Positions 26,635 through 35,633 of a DNA stretch of 64,000 nucleotides are shown in pieces. Source of the DNA: Sphingomonas jaspsi DSM 18422 (lineage in GTDB: Bacteria; Pseudomonadota; Alphaproteobacteria; Sphingomonadales; Sphingomonadaceae). The notes below the pieces were generated by a model. It saw only the letters and a list, made by a program, of their open reading frames with translations. It did not search any database and was not told where the DNA came from. The first letter of the stretch is position 1; every line of letters starts with the position of its first letter. The translations under genes were made by a program, and so were the position numbers. Location of the stretch: contig NZ_KK073876.1 of NCBI RefSeq assembly GCF_000585415.1, positions 431,810 through 495,809 on the forward strand, given 5' to 3'.

Positions 26635-29414
26635 TGCGCGGCGCCCCAGTTTGCGCCCCAGCCCACTTCCACGTCGAGCGGCACGTCCAGCGACAGCGCG
26701 GGCGTTGCGGCCTCGGCCATCACCTTGCGCACCACCGCTGCGGCCGCCTCCTCTTTGCCTTCGGGAACTTCGAATACCAGTTCGTCGTGAACCTGCAGCA
26801 GCATCCGGACGTCACTCAGGCCCGCGCCCGCCAGCGCCGCGTCCATCCGGTTCATCGCCCGCTTGATGAGGTCGGCGCTGGTGCCCTGGATCGGGGCGTT
26901 GATCGCGGCGCGCTCGGCACCGGCGCGGTGCATCGGGTTCGACGCGCGGATGTTGGGGAAGTGCGTCTTGCGGCCGAACAGGGTGCGCGAAAAACCGTTC
27001 TCCCGCACGAAGGCCAGCGTTTCGTCGATGTACGTGCGGATGCCCGGGAAGCGCGCGAAATAGCGTTCGATGATCGCCTTGCCCTCGTCGCGTTCGACCC
27101 CCAGTCGGCCCGCCAGGCCCCATGCCGAAATGCCGTAGAGGATTGCGAAATTGACCGTCTTGGCCTTGCCGCGCGTGTCGCGGTCGACATGGCCGAACAG
27201 TTCCTCGGCGGTCATCGCGTGGATGTCCTGCCCCTTCTGGAAGGCTTCCTTCAGCTGCGGAACATCAGCCATCTGCGCCGCAAGGCGAAGCTCGATCTGG
27301 CTATAATCAGCACTCATCAGCACATGGCCAGGCTCGGCGACGAAGGCGTCGCGGATCTGGCGGCCGAGTTCGGTGCGGATCGGGATGTTCTGCAAATTGG
27401 GTTCGGTCGACGACAGCCGCCCGGTCTGCGCGCCCGATAGCGAGTAACTGGTGTGGACCCGGCCCGTGGTCGGATTGATCTGCGCCTGCAGTGCGTCGGT
27501 GTAGGTGTTTTTCAGCTTGGTCAGCTGGCGCCATTCCAGCACCCGCGTTGCGACCTCGACCCCTTCGCCCGCGAGCCGTTCCAGCTCGTTGACGTCGGTC
27601 GAATATTGCCCGCTTTTGCCCTTGCGCCCGCCCTTGAGGCCGAGCCGGTCGTAGAGCACCGCGCCCAGCTGCGCCGGCGACCCGATCGTGAACGGTCCTT
27701 GCGCCGCTTCGTAGATCGTCTCTTCCAGCTTCGCGATTTCGGTGGAGAAGGTCGTCGACAGCTTGGCCAAATAATCGCGGTCTACCTTGATCCCGCGCTG
27801 CTCCATCTTGCCGACCGTCGCGACCAGCGGACGGTCGACCATCTCGTACACGGTCGTCGCGCTTTCCGCCGCGATGCGCGGCTTCAGCCGCTGCCACAGG
27901 CGCAGCGTGATGTCGGCATCTTCGGCGGCATATTCGGTGGCTTGGGGCAACGGCACCTTGTCGAAGGTGATCTGCTTCTGCCCGGTCCCGCACACCGATT
28001 TGAAGCTGATGCACTCATGGTCGAAATGCTGCTTGGCAAGCTCGTCCATGCCATGGCTCGACCGACCGGCGTCGAGGTCGAAGCTCATTACCAGCGTGTC
28101 GTCATAGGGACCGACGTCGATCCCCTCCTTGGCGAAGATCACCCAGTCATATTTAAAGTTGTGCCCGATCTTGAGCACCGCCGGGTCTTCCAGCAGCCCT
28201 TTCAGCTTTTCAAGCACCAGCGCCTTGGGCAGCTGCGAGGGCGCATCACTGAGCAGGTCGGCACCGACGTGCGCTACCGGGATGTAGCATGCGACGTTGG
28301 GCTCGACCGCCAGGCTGACCCCCACCAGCTTGGCGACGATGCAATCGATGCAGTCGGTTTCGGTATCGACCGCGACAAAGCCTTTTTGCCGCGCCGCACC
28401 GATCCACAGGTCGAGCTGCTCTTCGGTGTCGACCGTCTGGTATTTGGTGCGGTCGACGCTGATCTTCTCCGGCTCCGCGGGTGCGGCCGGCGCCGACGTT
28501 GACGTCATGGCGGCAGCATTCCCCGCGCTCGCCGAGGCGTGGCCGCCGACACGGTTCAGCAGCGACTTGAAGCCCATGTCTTCGAGGAAGGCGCGCAGCG
28601 GCTCGGGCGGAATGCCCTTCAGCTCCAGCCCCTCGATCGGTTCGGGCAGCGGGGCGTCGCATTTCAGCGTCACCAATTCCTTCGACAACCGTGCATTGTC
28701 GGCATGCTCGGTCAAATTCTGCTTCAGCTTGGGCTTGGTGATTTCATGGACCGAGGCCAGCACGGTCTCGACGTCGCCATATTGCTGGATCAGCTGGCTG
28801 GCGGTCTTGGGACCGACCCCCGGCACGCCCGGCACATTGTCGACGCTGTCGCCCATCAGCGCCAGGACGTCGCCGACCTTTTCCGGCCCGACGCCGAACT
28901 TCTCCTTCACTTCGGCGATGCCGATGCGCCGGTCGTTCATCGTGTCGAGCATGTCGACCTTGCCGTCGTCGACCAGCTGCATCAAATCCTTGTCGCTGCT
29001 GACGATGGTGACCTTCCACCCCGCCGCCTTCGCCGCCAGCGTGTAGCAGGCGATGATGTCGTCAGCCTCCAACCCTTCCTCCTCGATGCAGGGGATCGAA
29101 AAGGCGCGCGTTGCGGTACGTATGAGCGGGAATTGCGGGACCAGGTCCTCGGGCGGCGGCGGCCGGTTGGCCTTGTACTGGTCGTACAGCTCGTTGCGGT
29201 GCGTATGGCTCGACGCGTCGAGGATCACCGCCATGTGGGTCGGCCCGTCGGCCTTGTGGAGGCCATCGGCCAGCTTCCACAGCATCGCGGTATAGCCATA
29301 GACCGCGCCCGCCGGCACCCCGTGCCGGTTGGTCAGCGGCGGCAGCCGGTGATAGGCGCGGAAGATGTAGCTGGACCCGTCGACGAGGTAGAGGTGGTTC
29401 TGCTGATCGGCCAT
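26631..29414 (-). CDS. polA: DNA polymerase I
   Basis: Repair and Okazaki-fragment polymerase of 927 residues. It has an N-terminal 5' nuclease (LYLVDGSSYIFRAYH, GDSVDNVPGVPGVGPKTA). The middle 3'-5' exonuclease keeps its acidic residues (AVDTETD, YAAEDADITL), so proofreading is probably active. The family A polymerase domain has SADYSQIELRL, NFAILYGISAWGLA and LLQVHDELVFEVP. I chose ATG 29414, the usual MADQ.. N-terminus, over an extension to 29486. Confidence 0.97.
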   Translation of the reverse strand: MADQQNHLYLVDGSSYIFRAYHRLPPLTNRHGVPAGAVYGYTAMLWKLADGLHKADGPTHMAVILDASSHTHRNELYDQYKANRPPPPEDLVPQFPLIRTATRAFSIPCIEEEGLEADDIIACYTLAAKAAGWKVTIVSSDKDLMQLVDDGKVDMLDTMNDRRIGIAEVKEKFGVGPEKVGDVLALMGDSVDNVPGVPGVGPKTASQLIQQYGDVETVLASVHEITKPKLKQNLTEHADNARLSKELVTLKCDAPLPEPIEGLELKGIPPEPLRAFLEDMGFKSLLNRVGGHASASAGNAAAMTSTSAPAAPAEPEKISVDRTKYQTVDTEEQLDLWIGAARQKGFVAVDTETDCIDCIVAKLVGVSLAVEPNVACYIPVAHVGADLLSDAPSQLPKALVLEKLKGLLEDPAVLKIGHNFKYDWVIFAKEGIDVGPYDDTLVMSFDLDAGRSSHGMDELAKQHFDHECISFKSVCGTGQKQITFDKVPLPQATEYAAEDADITLRLWQRLKPRIAAESATTVYEMVDRPLVATVGKMEQRGIKVDRDYLAKLSTTFSTEIAKLEETIYEAAQGPFTIGSPAQLGAVLYDRLGLKGGRKGKSGQYSTDVNELERLAGEGVEVATRVLEWRQLTKLKNTYTDALQAQINPTTGRVHTSYSLSGAQTGRLSSTEPNLQNIPIRTELGRQIRDAFVAEPGHVLMSADYSQIELRLAAQMADVPQLKEAFQKGQDIHAMTAEELFGHVDRDTRGKAKTVNFAILYGISAWGLAGRLGVERDEGKAIIERYFARFPGIRTYIDETLAFVRENGFSRTLFGRKTHFPNIRASNPMHRAGAERAAINAPIQGTSADLIKRAMNRMDAALAGAGLSDVRMLLQVHDELVFEVPEGKEEAAAAVVRKVMAEAATPALSLDVPLDVEVGWGANWGAAH

Positions 29415-29524
29415 GAAGCGCACGGCTTTAGCAGCATGGTTCGGCATTTCCAGCTTTTGACAACGGTCAAGGTGCAAGGCGCCCACGCATCATAGCGTGC
29501 GGGCAACAAGCAAGGAGTTGCCCC

Positions 29525-29950
29525 ATGTCCGTCCGTATTGACCCCAGGTTGCTCGCCGATGCCCGTGAAATCGTCATCGCGCCCGACGCGCCGCGCGCCG
29601 TCACCGAGCGCGACTTCAACCTTCCCGTCGCGCTTCACGCCGGATTCTTCGGCCTGTTCATCGCCTATCTCGGCGTGATGTGGATCGGCTTCGGCAACCC
29701 CGACCTCGCGATCCCGATGGCGATCTTCCTCTTCTTCACTGCCGCCTTCTACGTCGTCCCGGCGCTGTGGGCGACGATGGCGGGGCCGAGCGAAACCCGC
29801 GCCATGCCGCTCGACAAATTGCTGGGCAGCGGCATCGACACCCTGACCGGTCGCACCGGCGGCGGCGCGGCGGTCGCGCAGGTGCTGGTCCTGCCGGTGC
29901 TGATCTTCCTGTGGGGTGTCGCCGTCGCGGTCATCGCCGCGCTGGTCTAA
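29525..29950 (+). CDS. Small inner-membrane protein, unknown function
   Basis: A 141-residue protein with three predicted membrane helices (FFGLFIAYLGVMWIGFG, PMAIFLFFTAAFYVVPALWA and VLVLPVLIFLWGVAVAVIAAL) and a cytoplasmic N-terminal tail. AAGGAG lies 8 nt before the ATG. I do not recognise a named family. It converges on the FNR-type regulator with a 4-nt overlap. Confidence 0.75.
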   Translation: MSVRIDPRLLADAREIVIAPDAPRAVTERDFNLPVALHAGFFGLFIAYLGVMWIGFGNPDLAIPMAIFLFFTAAFYVVPALWATMAGPSETRAMPLDKLLGSGIDTLTGRTGGGAAVAQVLVLPVLIFLWGVAVAVIAALV

Positions 29951-30639
29951 GCCGCCAGCTGCTCCAGCCGCACCGGGTCGCGCAGGCGAATGCCGCGCGG
30001 CCCGTCGCGCGCCACGATCCCGTCACGTTCCAGGGCCGTGACTTGGCGGCTTACCGTTTCGATCGTGGTGCCGAGCAGCGCGGCCATCTCGCCCCTGCTG
30101 ATCGGCAGGTCGAACCGGTCGGCCGGATGGCACGGCGAATGGCTCGCCGCGCGCGCCATCGCCAGCAGGAAGCCAGCGACCCGGCCCTTGGCGTCGCGCC
30201 GCGCCTGCAGCTCGACCAGCGACCGCGCCTCGAACAACTCCTCCGCCGACCGCCGCAGCAGCGCCTTGGCCAGCGCTGGGAAACGGTCGATCGCCCGTTC
30301 GTAATCCTTGCGCTCGAACAGGCACAGCTGGCTGTCGGTCAGCGCGACCACGTCGTGACGCGCGACCGGCGCGAACATTTCGCCGACGAATCCGGCCGGG
30401 TGGATCAGGCTCAACACCCGCTCGGTCCCGTCCTCGCCGTGGCTGGCGATCTTCAACGCGCCGCTGACCAGCGTCGCGCACAAATCCTGGTCGTCGCCCG
30501 CCGCGAACAGCGTCTCGCCCTTCTTCAGCGTCCGGCGCCGCCCGATCCGCTCCAATTCGTCACGCTCTTCGGGACGCAGCGAAGCGCAGGCCGCCCGTTC
30601 GCGAACGGGGCAGGTGGAACATTGCAGGCGGCTGGTCAT
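29947..30639 (-). CDS. FNR-type Crp-family oxygen-sensing regulator
   Basis: A 230-residue transcription factor with a cyclic-nucleotide-binding-like domain and a C-terminal helix-turn-helix (ISRGEMAALLGTTIETVSRQ). The N-terminal cluster C7-x2-C10-x7-C18 plus Cys106 in DSQLCLFERKDY matches the four cysteines that hold the oxygen-labile [4Fe-4S] cluster of FNR/FnrN proteins. The E..SR recognition helix predicts a TTGAT-N4-ATCAA-like site. It probably controls microaerobic genes elsewhere. Confidence 0.88.
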   Translation of the reverse strand: MTSRLQCSTCPVRERAACASLRPEERDELERIGRRRTLKKGETLFAAGDDQDLCATLVSGALKIASHGEDGTERVLSLIHPAGFVGEMFAPVARHDVVALTDSQLCLFERKDYERAIDRFPALAKALLRRSAEELFEARSLVELQARRDAKGRVAGFLLAMARAASHSPCHPADRFDLPISRGEMAALLGTTIETVSRQVTALERDGIVARDGPRGIRLRDPVRLEQLAA

Positions 30640-30718
30640 GCCTCTTCGTAACCCTGTCTTGGCCGGAATTCGGCGGCATCGCTTGCCCGTCCCGGTCGCT
30701 TCTGTCTAACCCTACGCC

Positions 30719-31954
30719 ATGCATCATTCACCTGTCGACTTCCCCTACCTCGGCTTGCTCCTGTTCGTGGCGTCGCTGGTGGCGATGCTGACACGACGCG
30801 TTGGCATGCCTTACAGCGTGGGCCTGGTCATCGCCGGTTTCCTGCTCGCGCTGACTCCGTTGGGCGCGGATTTGCAGTTGACGCCGGAACTCATCATGCA
30901 GGTCTTTCTTCCGCCCTTGGTTTTCGAAGCCGCAATCCAGATCCGCTGGCGGCCGTTCAAACGGGAATTGCCGCTGCTCCTCGTCCTGGTGACGGTGGGG
31001 GTGGTCTTGGCGGCCGGGCTGGTGGCGGCGGGCATGCACGCATTCGCCGGATGGGGCTGGCTCGGCGCGGCATTCTTCGGCGTGCTCATCGCCGCGACCG
31101 ATCCGGTTTCGGTGATTGCGGCATTCAAGGAAATGAAGGTCGACCATCGCCTTCACCTGCTGGTCGAATCCGAAAGCCTGCTCAATGACGGCGTTGCGGC
31201 GCTCGGCTTTTCGTTGCTGCTGGGCATTGCGGCCGGAGCGGAGCTTGGCGCGGGCGCGATCAGCTTCAGCCTCGTGTGGATCGCGATCGGCGGCATTCTG
31301 TGCGGCCTTGCCGTCGCCGGCTTCCTGCTGCTCATCGCCGGGCGCACCGATGACAAGCTGGTCGAGGTTAGCCTGACTATGCTCGCGGCCTATGGCAGTT
31401 TCCTGCTTGCCGAACATTTCCACATGTCCGGCGTGCTGGCGACGCTCTCAGCGGGCATCCTCGTCGGCAACTATGGGTGGATGGGTTCGATCAGCGACCG
31501 CGGACGTCCGGCGGTGTTGCACTTCTGGGACTATGCCGCCTTTCTGGCCAACAGCTTCGTCTTCATCCTGATCGGCAGCGGCGAGGCTTCGCCGACCCTT
31601 CTCGCGGCCATTCCCGTCGCCGCGATCGCGACCCTGTTGTCACTCGCCGGCCGCGCGGTGGCGGTCTATCCCCTCAGCCTCGCGTTCGGGAAAAGCGCCT
31701 TGGCCGTGCCGTGGAAGTATAAACATGTGCTGTTCTGGGGCGGGCTGCGCGGCGCGCTGGCCTTGGCGCTGGCGCTGGCTATCCCGTCCAGCGTGCCGGA
31801 ACGCAGCGAGATCATCGCCGCCAGTTTCCTCGTCGTCGCCTTCTCGATTTTCGTGCAGGGCCTGACCATGCCGCTGCTGATCCGTCGCCTCGGCCTTATC
31901 CGCGACGAAGAAGACCCGGCGTGCGAAGCCCACCACGCCGCCGACGGCGCTTGA
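30719..31954 (+). CDS. Na+/H+ (cation:proton) antiporter, CPA1 family
   Basis: A 411-residue integral membrane protein with about 12 helices. The ion-site motifs FGVLIAATDPVSVIA and VESESLLNDGVAAL are those of CPA1 NhaP/NHE exchangers. It exports Na+ or another monovalent cation for protons. There is no C-terminal TrkA domain. The next small gene starts 14 nt downstream. Confidence 0.92.
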   Translation: MHHSPVDFPYLGLLLFVASLVAMLTRRVGMPYSVGLVIAGFLLALTPLGADLQLTPELIMQVFLPPLVFEAAIQIRWRPFKRELPLLLVLVTVGVVLAAGLVAAGMHAFAGWGWLGAAFFGVLIAATDPVSVIAAFKEMKVDHRLHLLVESESLLNDGVAALGFSLLLGIAAGAELGAGAISFSLVWIAIGGILCGLAVAGFLLLIAGRTDDKLVEVSLTMLAAYGSFLLAEHFHMSGVLATLSAGILVGNYGWMGSISDRGRPAVLHFWDYAAFLANSFVFILIGSGEASPTLLAAIPVAAIATLLSLAGRAVAVYPLSLAFGKSALAVPWKYKHVLFWGGLRGALALALALAIPSSVPERSEIIAASFLVVAFSIFVQGLTMPLLIRRLGLIRDEEDPACEAHHAADGA

Positions 31955-31968
31955 ACGGAGCATATTCG

Positions 31969-32148
31969 ATGAGCGACAAATTCCTCCGCCACAAACAGCC
32001 CTGGACCAGCGACGAAATCCAGAAACTCCACCGCCTTGCGGGCAAGGGCATGAGCCTCAAGGCGCTAAGCAAAGCCCTCACCCGGAGCGAGGAAAGCATC
32101 CAGGCGCGGGCGAAGCAGGATGGGTTGAAGGTGTCGAAGCTGCGCTAG
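31969..32148 (+). CDS. Small SANT/Myb-like helical protein
   Basis: A 59-residue basic protein. QPWTSDEIQKLHRLAGKGMS followed by LKALSKALTRSEESIQAR has the Trp and helical spacing of a SANT/Myb-type or GcrA-like DNA-binding unit. The ATG at 31969 lies 14 nt after the antiporter stop, with CGGAG upstream. It may bind DNA; the partner gene is unknown. Confidence 0.72.
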   Translation: MSDKFLRHKQPWTSDEIQKLHRLAGKGMSLKALSKALTRSEESIQARAKQDGLKVSKLR

Positions 32149-32227
32149 AGCCGCCATCAATCGGTAACATAGCTGTTCCAGCGTCTTCTGCTGGCAGGAT
32201 TTGCCCGAGCGGCTTTGGAGGGAAAAG

Positions 32228-32998
32228 ATGAGCTTGATGGACAGCAACGCGGTTGATCCCAACCGCCCCAAGCGCATCGCCCTCGTGATCGCCAACCCCG
32301 CCGTATCGTCCACGACTGGCTGGCCAGTCGGATTTTGGTGGTCGGAACTCAGTCATCCCTACCATGCGTTCACCGAACGTGGGTACGAGGTCGAAATCTA
32401 CTCGCCCGCCGGTGGCGCCTGCCAAGCCGACGCGATGAGCGATCCGAGAGACCCCTCAGGATATTCGGAAGCCGACATCCTCTCGATGGGGTTTCTTTCG
32501 ACGCCCAAGCTTGCTGCGCTGGTCGAATCGACCCGTCCGGTCTCTGAACTCGACGTCGACCACTTCGACGCGATCGTCGTCGCTGGCGGCCAATCGCCAA
32601 TGTTCTCGTTCGAACAGGCGACGGACTTGCATCGAAAATTCGTGGACTTCTACGAAGCCGGCAAAGTGGCTGCCGCCTTATGTCATGGGACCGCTGTGTT
32701 GCGTTACGCGCGGCTTTCCAACGGCGAAGCGTTGGTGAAGGGGCGGACGGTAACGGGGTTTGCGAATGTCGAAGAAGATTTCGCCGACAACGCCGTCTGG
32801 TCGATGAACCTGTTGTCGCGCGACGAACATGTCATGCCTTGGCGGATCGAGGATGAACTGAAGGCGCTCGGCGCCAACTATATTCAGGCGGGCCTGTGGC
32901 GTTCATTCGCCGTCCGCGACGGCAATCTCGTCACAGGTCAGCAAAATTTTTCGGGTGCGGAAACCGCGCGGAAAGTCATCGAAGCGCTGGGTGGCTGA
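32228..32998 (+). CDS. DJ-1/PfpI (class I glutamine amidotransferase-like) family protein
   Basis: A 256-residue protein of the Hsp31/DJ-1 superfamily. The nucleophile elbow is AALCHGTAVL, preceded by DAIVVAGGQSP; a Glu or Asp partner lies near SYSEAD-like ESTRPV. Relatives act as glyoxalase III-type or chaperone proteins. The start is ATG 32228 with GGAGGG 7 nt upstream. Its GC content looks lower than that of its neighbours, which may signal transfer. Confidence 0.85.
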   Translation: MSLMDSNAVDPNRPKRIALVIANPAVSSTTGWPVGFWWSELSHPYHAFTERGYEVEIYSPAGGACQADAMSDPRDPSGYSEADILSMGFLSTPKLAALVESTRPVSELDVDHFDAIVVAGGQSPMFSFEQATDLHRKFVDFYEAGKVAAALCHGTAVLRYARLSNGEALVKGRTVTGFANVEEDFADNAVWSMNLLSRDEHVMPWRIEDELKALGANYIQAGLWRSFAVRDGNLVTGQQNFSGAETARKVIEALGG

Positions 32999-33017
32999 CA
33001 TCGCGCCAGCCGTCGAC

Positions 33018-34601
33018 CTACGGCACTAATATAGTATCCACCGCCTCTTCCGCCGTCTCTGGATAATCCAGCGTGTAATGAAGCCCGCGGCTTTCGTGGC
33101 GGCTCAGCGCGCTGCGAATGATGAGGTCGGCGACCTCGACCAGGTTGCGCAGTTCGATGAGGTCGGTCGTCACGGTGAAATTCTTGTAATAGTCGGTCAC
33201 TTCCTGCCGCAGCAGGTCGATGCGGTGTTTGGCCCGTTCCAGCCGCTTGGTGGTGCGGACGATGCCGACGAAGTTCCACATGAAGCGGCGGATTTCGCCC
33301 CAGCATTGCTGGATGACGACTTCCTCGTCGCTGTCGGCGACGCGACTTTCGTCCCATGGCCGGATCGCGGGCGGCTCGGCCAGTTCGTCCCAGCACTTCA
33401 GGATGTGCCGCGCCGCGCTGTCGCCGAACACGAAACATTCCAGCAGGCTGTTGCTGGCCAGGCGATTGGCACCGTGCAGCCCCGACTGGGTTACTTCACC
33501 CGCCGCATAGAGGCCCGGCGCATCGGTCTTGCCGTCAATGTCGACCAGCACGCCGCCGCAGGTGTAATGCTGCGCGGGGACGACCGGGATCGGCTCCTTG
33601 GTGATGTCGATGCCAAGGCCAATCAGCTTTTCATAGATGTTGGGGAAATGCTCCTTCACGAAGTCGGCGGGCTTGTGGCTGATGTCGAGCCAGACATAGT
33701 CGAGGCCGTCGCGCTTGATTTCATTGTCGTTGGCCCGGGCCACGATGTCGCGCGGCGCCAACTCGGCCCGCTCGTCATAATCGGGCATATAGCGGTGGCC
33801 GGTCTTGGGGTTCTTCAATATCCCGCCTTCGCCGCGCACCGCCTCGGTGATCAAGAAATTCTTGACCTCAAGGTTGTAGAGGCAGGTCGGGTGGAACTGC
33901 ATGAATTCCATGTTGCTGACCCGGCACCCCGCGCGCCACGCCATGGCGATGCCATCGCCGGTCGCCCCGCGCGGCGCGGTCGAATAAAGATAGGTGCGGC
34001 CCGCCCCGCCGGTGGCGAGGATGGTGGCCCGCGCGGTCAGCGTTTCGACCTTCCCGCTCTTGCGGTTGTAAGCATAAAGACCGTGCACCGCGCCGCTCGT
34101 TGAAAACTCCTCGGCATGGCGGCCGGTGGCGAAATCGATCGCGACATGGTCGGGCAGGACGGTGATGTTGGGCTGCTTGACCGCCGCCTTCTCCAGCGCT
34201 TCCTGCACGGCCCAGCCAGTCGCGTCGGCGACGTGGACGATGCGGCGGTGGCTATGCCCACCCTCGCGCGTAAGGTGCCAGCCTTCCCCGTCGTCGTCGA
34301 TGTTGAACGGCACGCCAAGGTCGGCCAGCCGCTTGATCGCGGCAGGCGCCTCACTGACGACATGTTCGACGACCTTAAGGTTGTTGAGCCCCGCACCCGC
34401 GATCATCGTGTCGCGGACATGGTTTTCGAAACTGTCGCCGGGCTCCAGCACCGCGGCGATCCCGCCCTGCGCCCATTCGGTCGCCCCGCCGCCCAGCTCG
34501 CCTTTGGCCAGCACCGCGACCTTCTTGGTCTCGGCCAGCGTCAGCGCCGCGGTCAGCCCCGCCGCGCCCGACCCGATGATGATGACGTCGAACTGGCTCA
34601 T
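33018..34601 (-). CDS. nadB: L-aspartate oxidase
   Basis: Oxidises L-aspartate to iminoaspartate, the first step of de novo NAD synthesis, using FAD. The 527-residue protein starts FDVIIIGSGAAGLTAAL and has GGGATEWAQGGIAA, the catalytic-region segment AVRGEGGIL, HYTCGGVLVD and GLHGANRLASNSLLE, typical of NadB over succinate dehydrogenase. nadA and nadC are not in the window. Its ATG overlaps the upstream ABC ATPase stop. Confidence 0.95.
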   Translation of the reverse strand: MSQFDVIIIGSGAAGLTAALTLAETKKVAVLAKGELGGGATEWAQGGIAAVLEPGDSFENHVRDTMIAGAGLNNLKVVEHVVSEAPAAIKRLADLGVPFNIDDDGEGWHLTREGGHSHRRIVHVADATGWAVQEALEKAAVKQPNITVLPDHVAIDFATGRHAEEFSTSGAVHGLYAYNRKSGKVETLTARATILATGGAGRTYLYSTAPRGATGDGIAMAWRAGCRVSNMEFMQFHPTCLYNLEVKNFLITEAVRGEGGILKNPKTGHRYMPDYDERAELAPRDIVARANDNEIKRDGLDYVWLDISHKPADFVKEHFPNIYEKLIGLGIDITKEPIPVVPAQHYTCGGVLVDIDGKTDAPGLYAAGEVTQSGLHGANRLASNSLLECFVFGDSAARHILKCWDELAEPPAIRPWDESRVADSDEEVVIQQCWGEIRRFMWNFVGIVRTTKRLERAKHRIDLLRQEVTDYYKNFTVTTDLIELRNLVEVADLIIRSALSRHESRGLHYTLDYPETAEEAVDTILVP

Positions 34602-35524
34602 GCGTCTTCGCGATCGCTGGTCAGCGCCAGGAACACATCTTCAAGGTCCGGATCGCGGGTTGAAACGTCGACCACCTCGATCCCGCTTTTCTGCAGCGCG
34701 CCAAGCACTTCGCCCGCATTGACCTTGTCCTTGCGGTACTGAATTTCCAGCGTCGTCGGCCCCAGCCGCTCGACCCGGTCGAAACAGGCGTTGTCGGGCA
34801 TGGTCGTAAGGTCGCCCGCCACTTCGACCCGCACGACCTTGTCCTGCGCCTTGGCGATCAGCTCGCGCGTCGGTTCGTTGGCGATCAGCTGGCCATGGTT
34901 GATGATGGCGATGCGGTCGCACAGCTCTTCGGCTTCTTCGAGATAGTGGGTGGTGAGCACCACCGTCACCCCTTGGCGGTTGAGCTGGCGGACATAGTCC
35001 CACAGCTGCTGGCGCAGTTCGATGTCGACGCCGGCGGTCGGCTCGTCGAGCACCAGGATCGGCGGCGAATGGACCATCGCCTTGGCCACCAGCAGGCGTC
35101 GTTTCATGCCGCCCGACAGCGTGCGGGCATAGGCGTCGGCCTTGTCGGTCAGGCGTACTGCGGCCAGAAGTTCGTCGGTCTTCCGCTCCCCTTTGGGAAT
35201 GCCATAAAGCCCCGCCTGAATTTCCAGCGCTTCTTTCGGCGTGAAAAAGGGGTCGAACAAGATTTCCTGCGGCACGATGCCGATCGCACGCTTGGCGTTG
35301 CGTGGATGCTCGTTGATGTCGAAGCCCCAGATGCGGGCGCTTCCGCCGGTCTTCATCACCAGGCCGGCCAAGATGTTGATCAGCGTCGACTTGCCCGCGC
35401 CGTTTGGGCCCAGCAGCCCGAAAATCTGCCCGCGCGGAACATCGAAGGTGACGCCGTCCAGCGCCCGCTTTCCGCCTGCATAGGTTTTCGCCAGGTCGCG
35501 GATTTCGATCGCAGCATCGCTCAT
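34598..35524 (-). CDS. ABC transporter ATP-binding subunit (ABC-2 type), without adjacent permease
   Basis: A 308-residue ATPase with Walker A GLLGPNGAGKST, signature LSGGMKRRLLVAKAM, Walker B ILVLDEPTAGVD and the H-loop TTHYLEEAEE. The ~80-residue C-terminal extension is typical of the drug/polysaccharide ABC-2 group (CcmA/NodI-like). No permease gene adjoins it; the next gene is nadB, overlapping by 4 nt. The ATG at 35524 was preferred over upstream starts. Confidence 0.9.
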   Translation of the reverse strand: MSDAAIEIRDLAKTYAGGKRALDGVTFDVPRGQIFGLLGPNGAGKSTLINILAGLVMKTGGSARIWGFDINEHPRNAKRAIGIVPQEILFDPFFTPKEALEIQAGLYGIPKGERKTDELLAAVRLTDKADAYARTLSGGMKRRLLVAKAMVHSPPILVLDEPTAGVDIELRQQLWDYVRQLNRQGVTVVLTTHYLEEAEELCDRIAIINHGQLIANEPTRELIAKAQDKVVRVEVAGDLTTMPDNACFDRVERLGPTTLEIQYRKDKVNAGEVLGALQKSGIEVVDVSTRDPDLEDVFLALTSDREDA

Positions 35525-35566
35525 GGCGATTCGCATAGCCCCGTCGGCCAATCCTTGGAAGGCGCG

Positions 35567-35595
35567 AAGGTAAATGAGTAATTTACCTTACTCAT
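35567..35595. promoter_or_regulatory. Nested palindromes between ABC ATPase and DUF4402 genes
   Basis: Two perfect inverted repeats share bases and cannot form together. One has 9-bp arms 35567-35575 and 35581-35589 around GAGTA; the other has 8-bp arms 35574-35581 (ATGAGTAA) and 35588-35595 (TTACTCAT) around TTTACC. They lie in the 109-bp gap between divergent genes, in an AT-rich patch followed by a T6 run. An operator for a dimeric regulator is the simplest reading; alternative RNA hairpins are possible. Confidence 0.45.
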
Positions 35596-35633
35596 CATCC
35601 TCTTTTTTCCATTAACCAGGTTAAGTCGATCGC

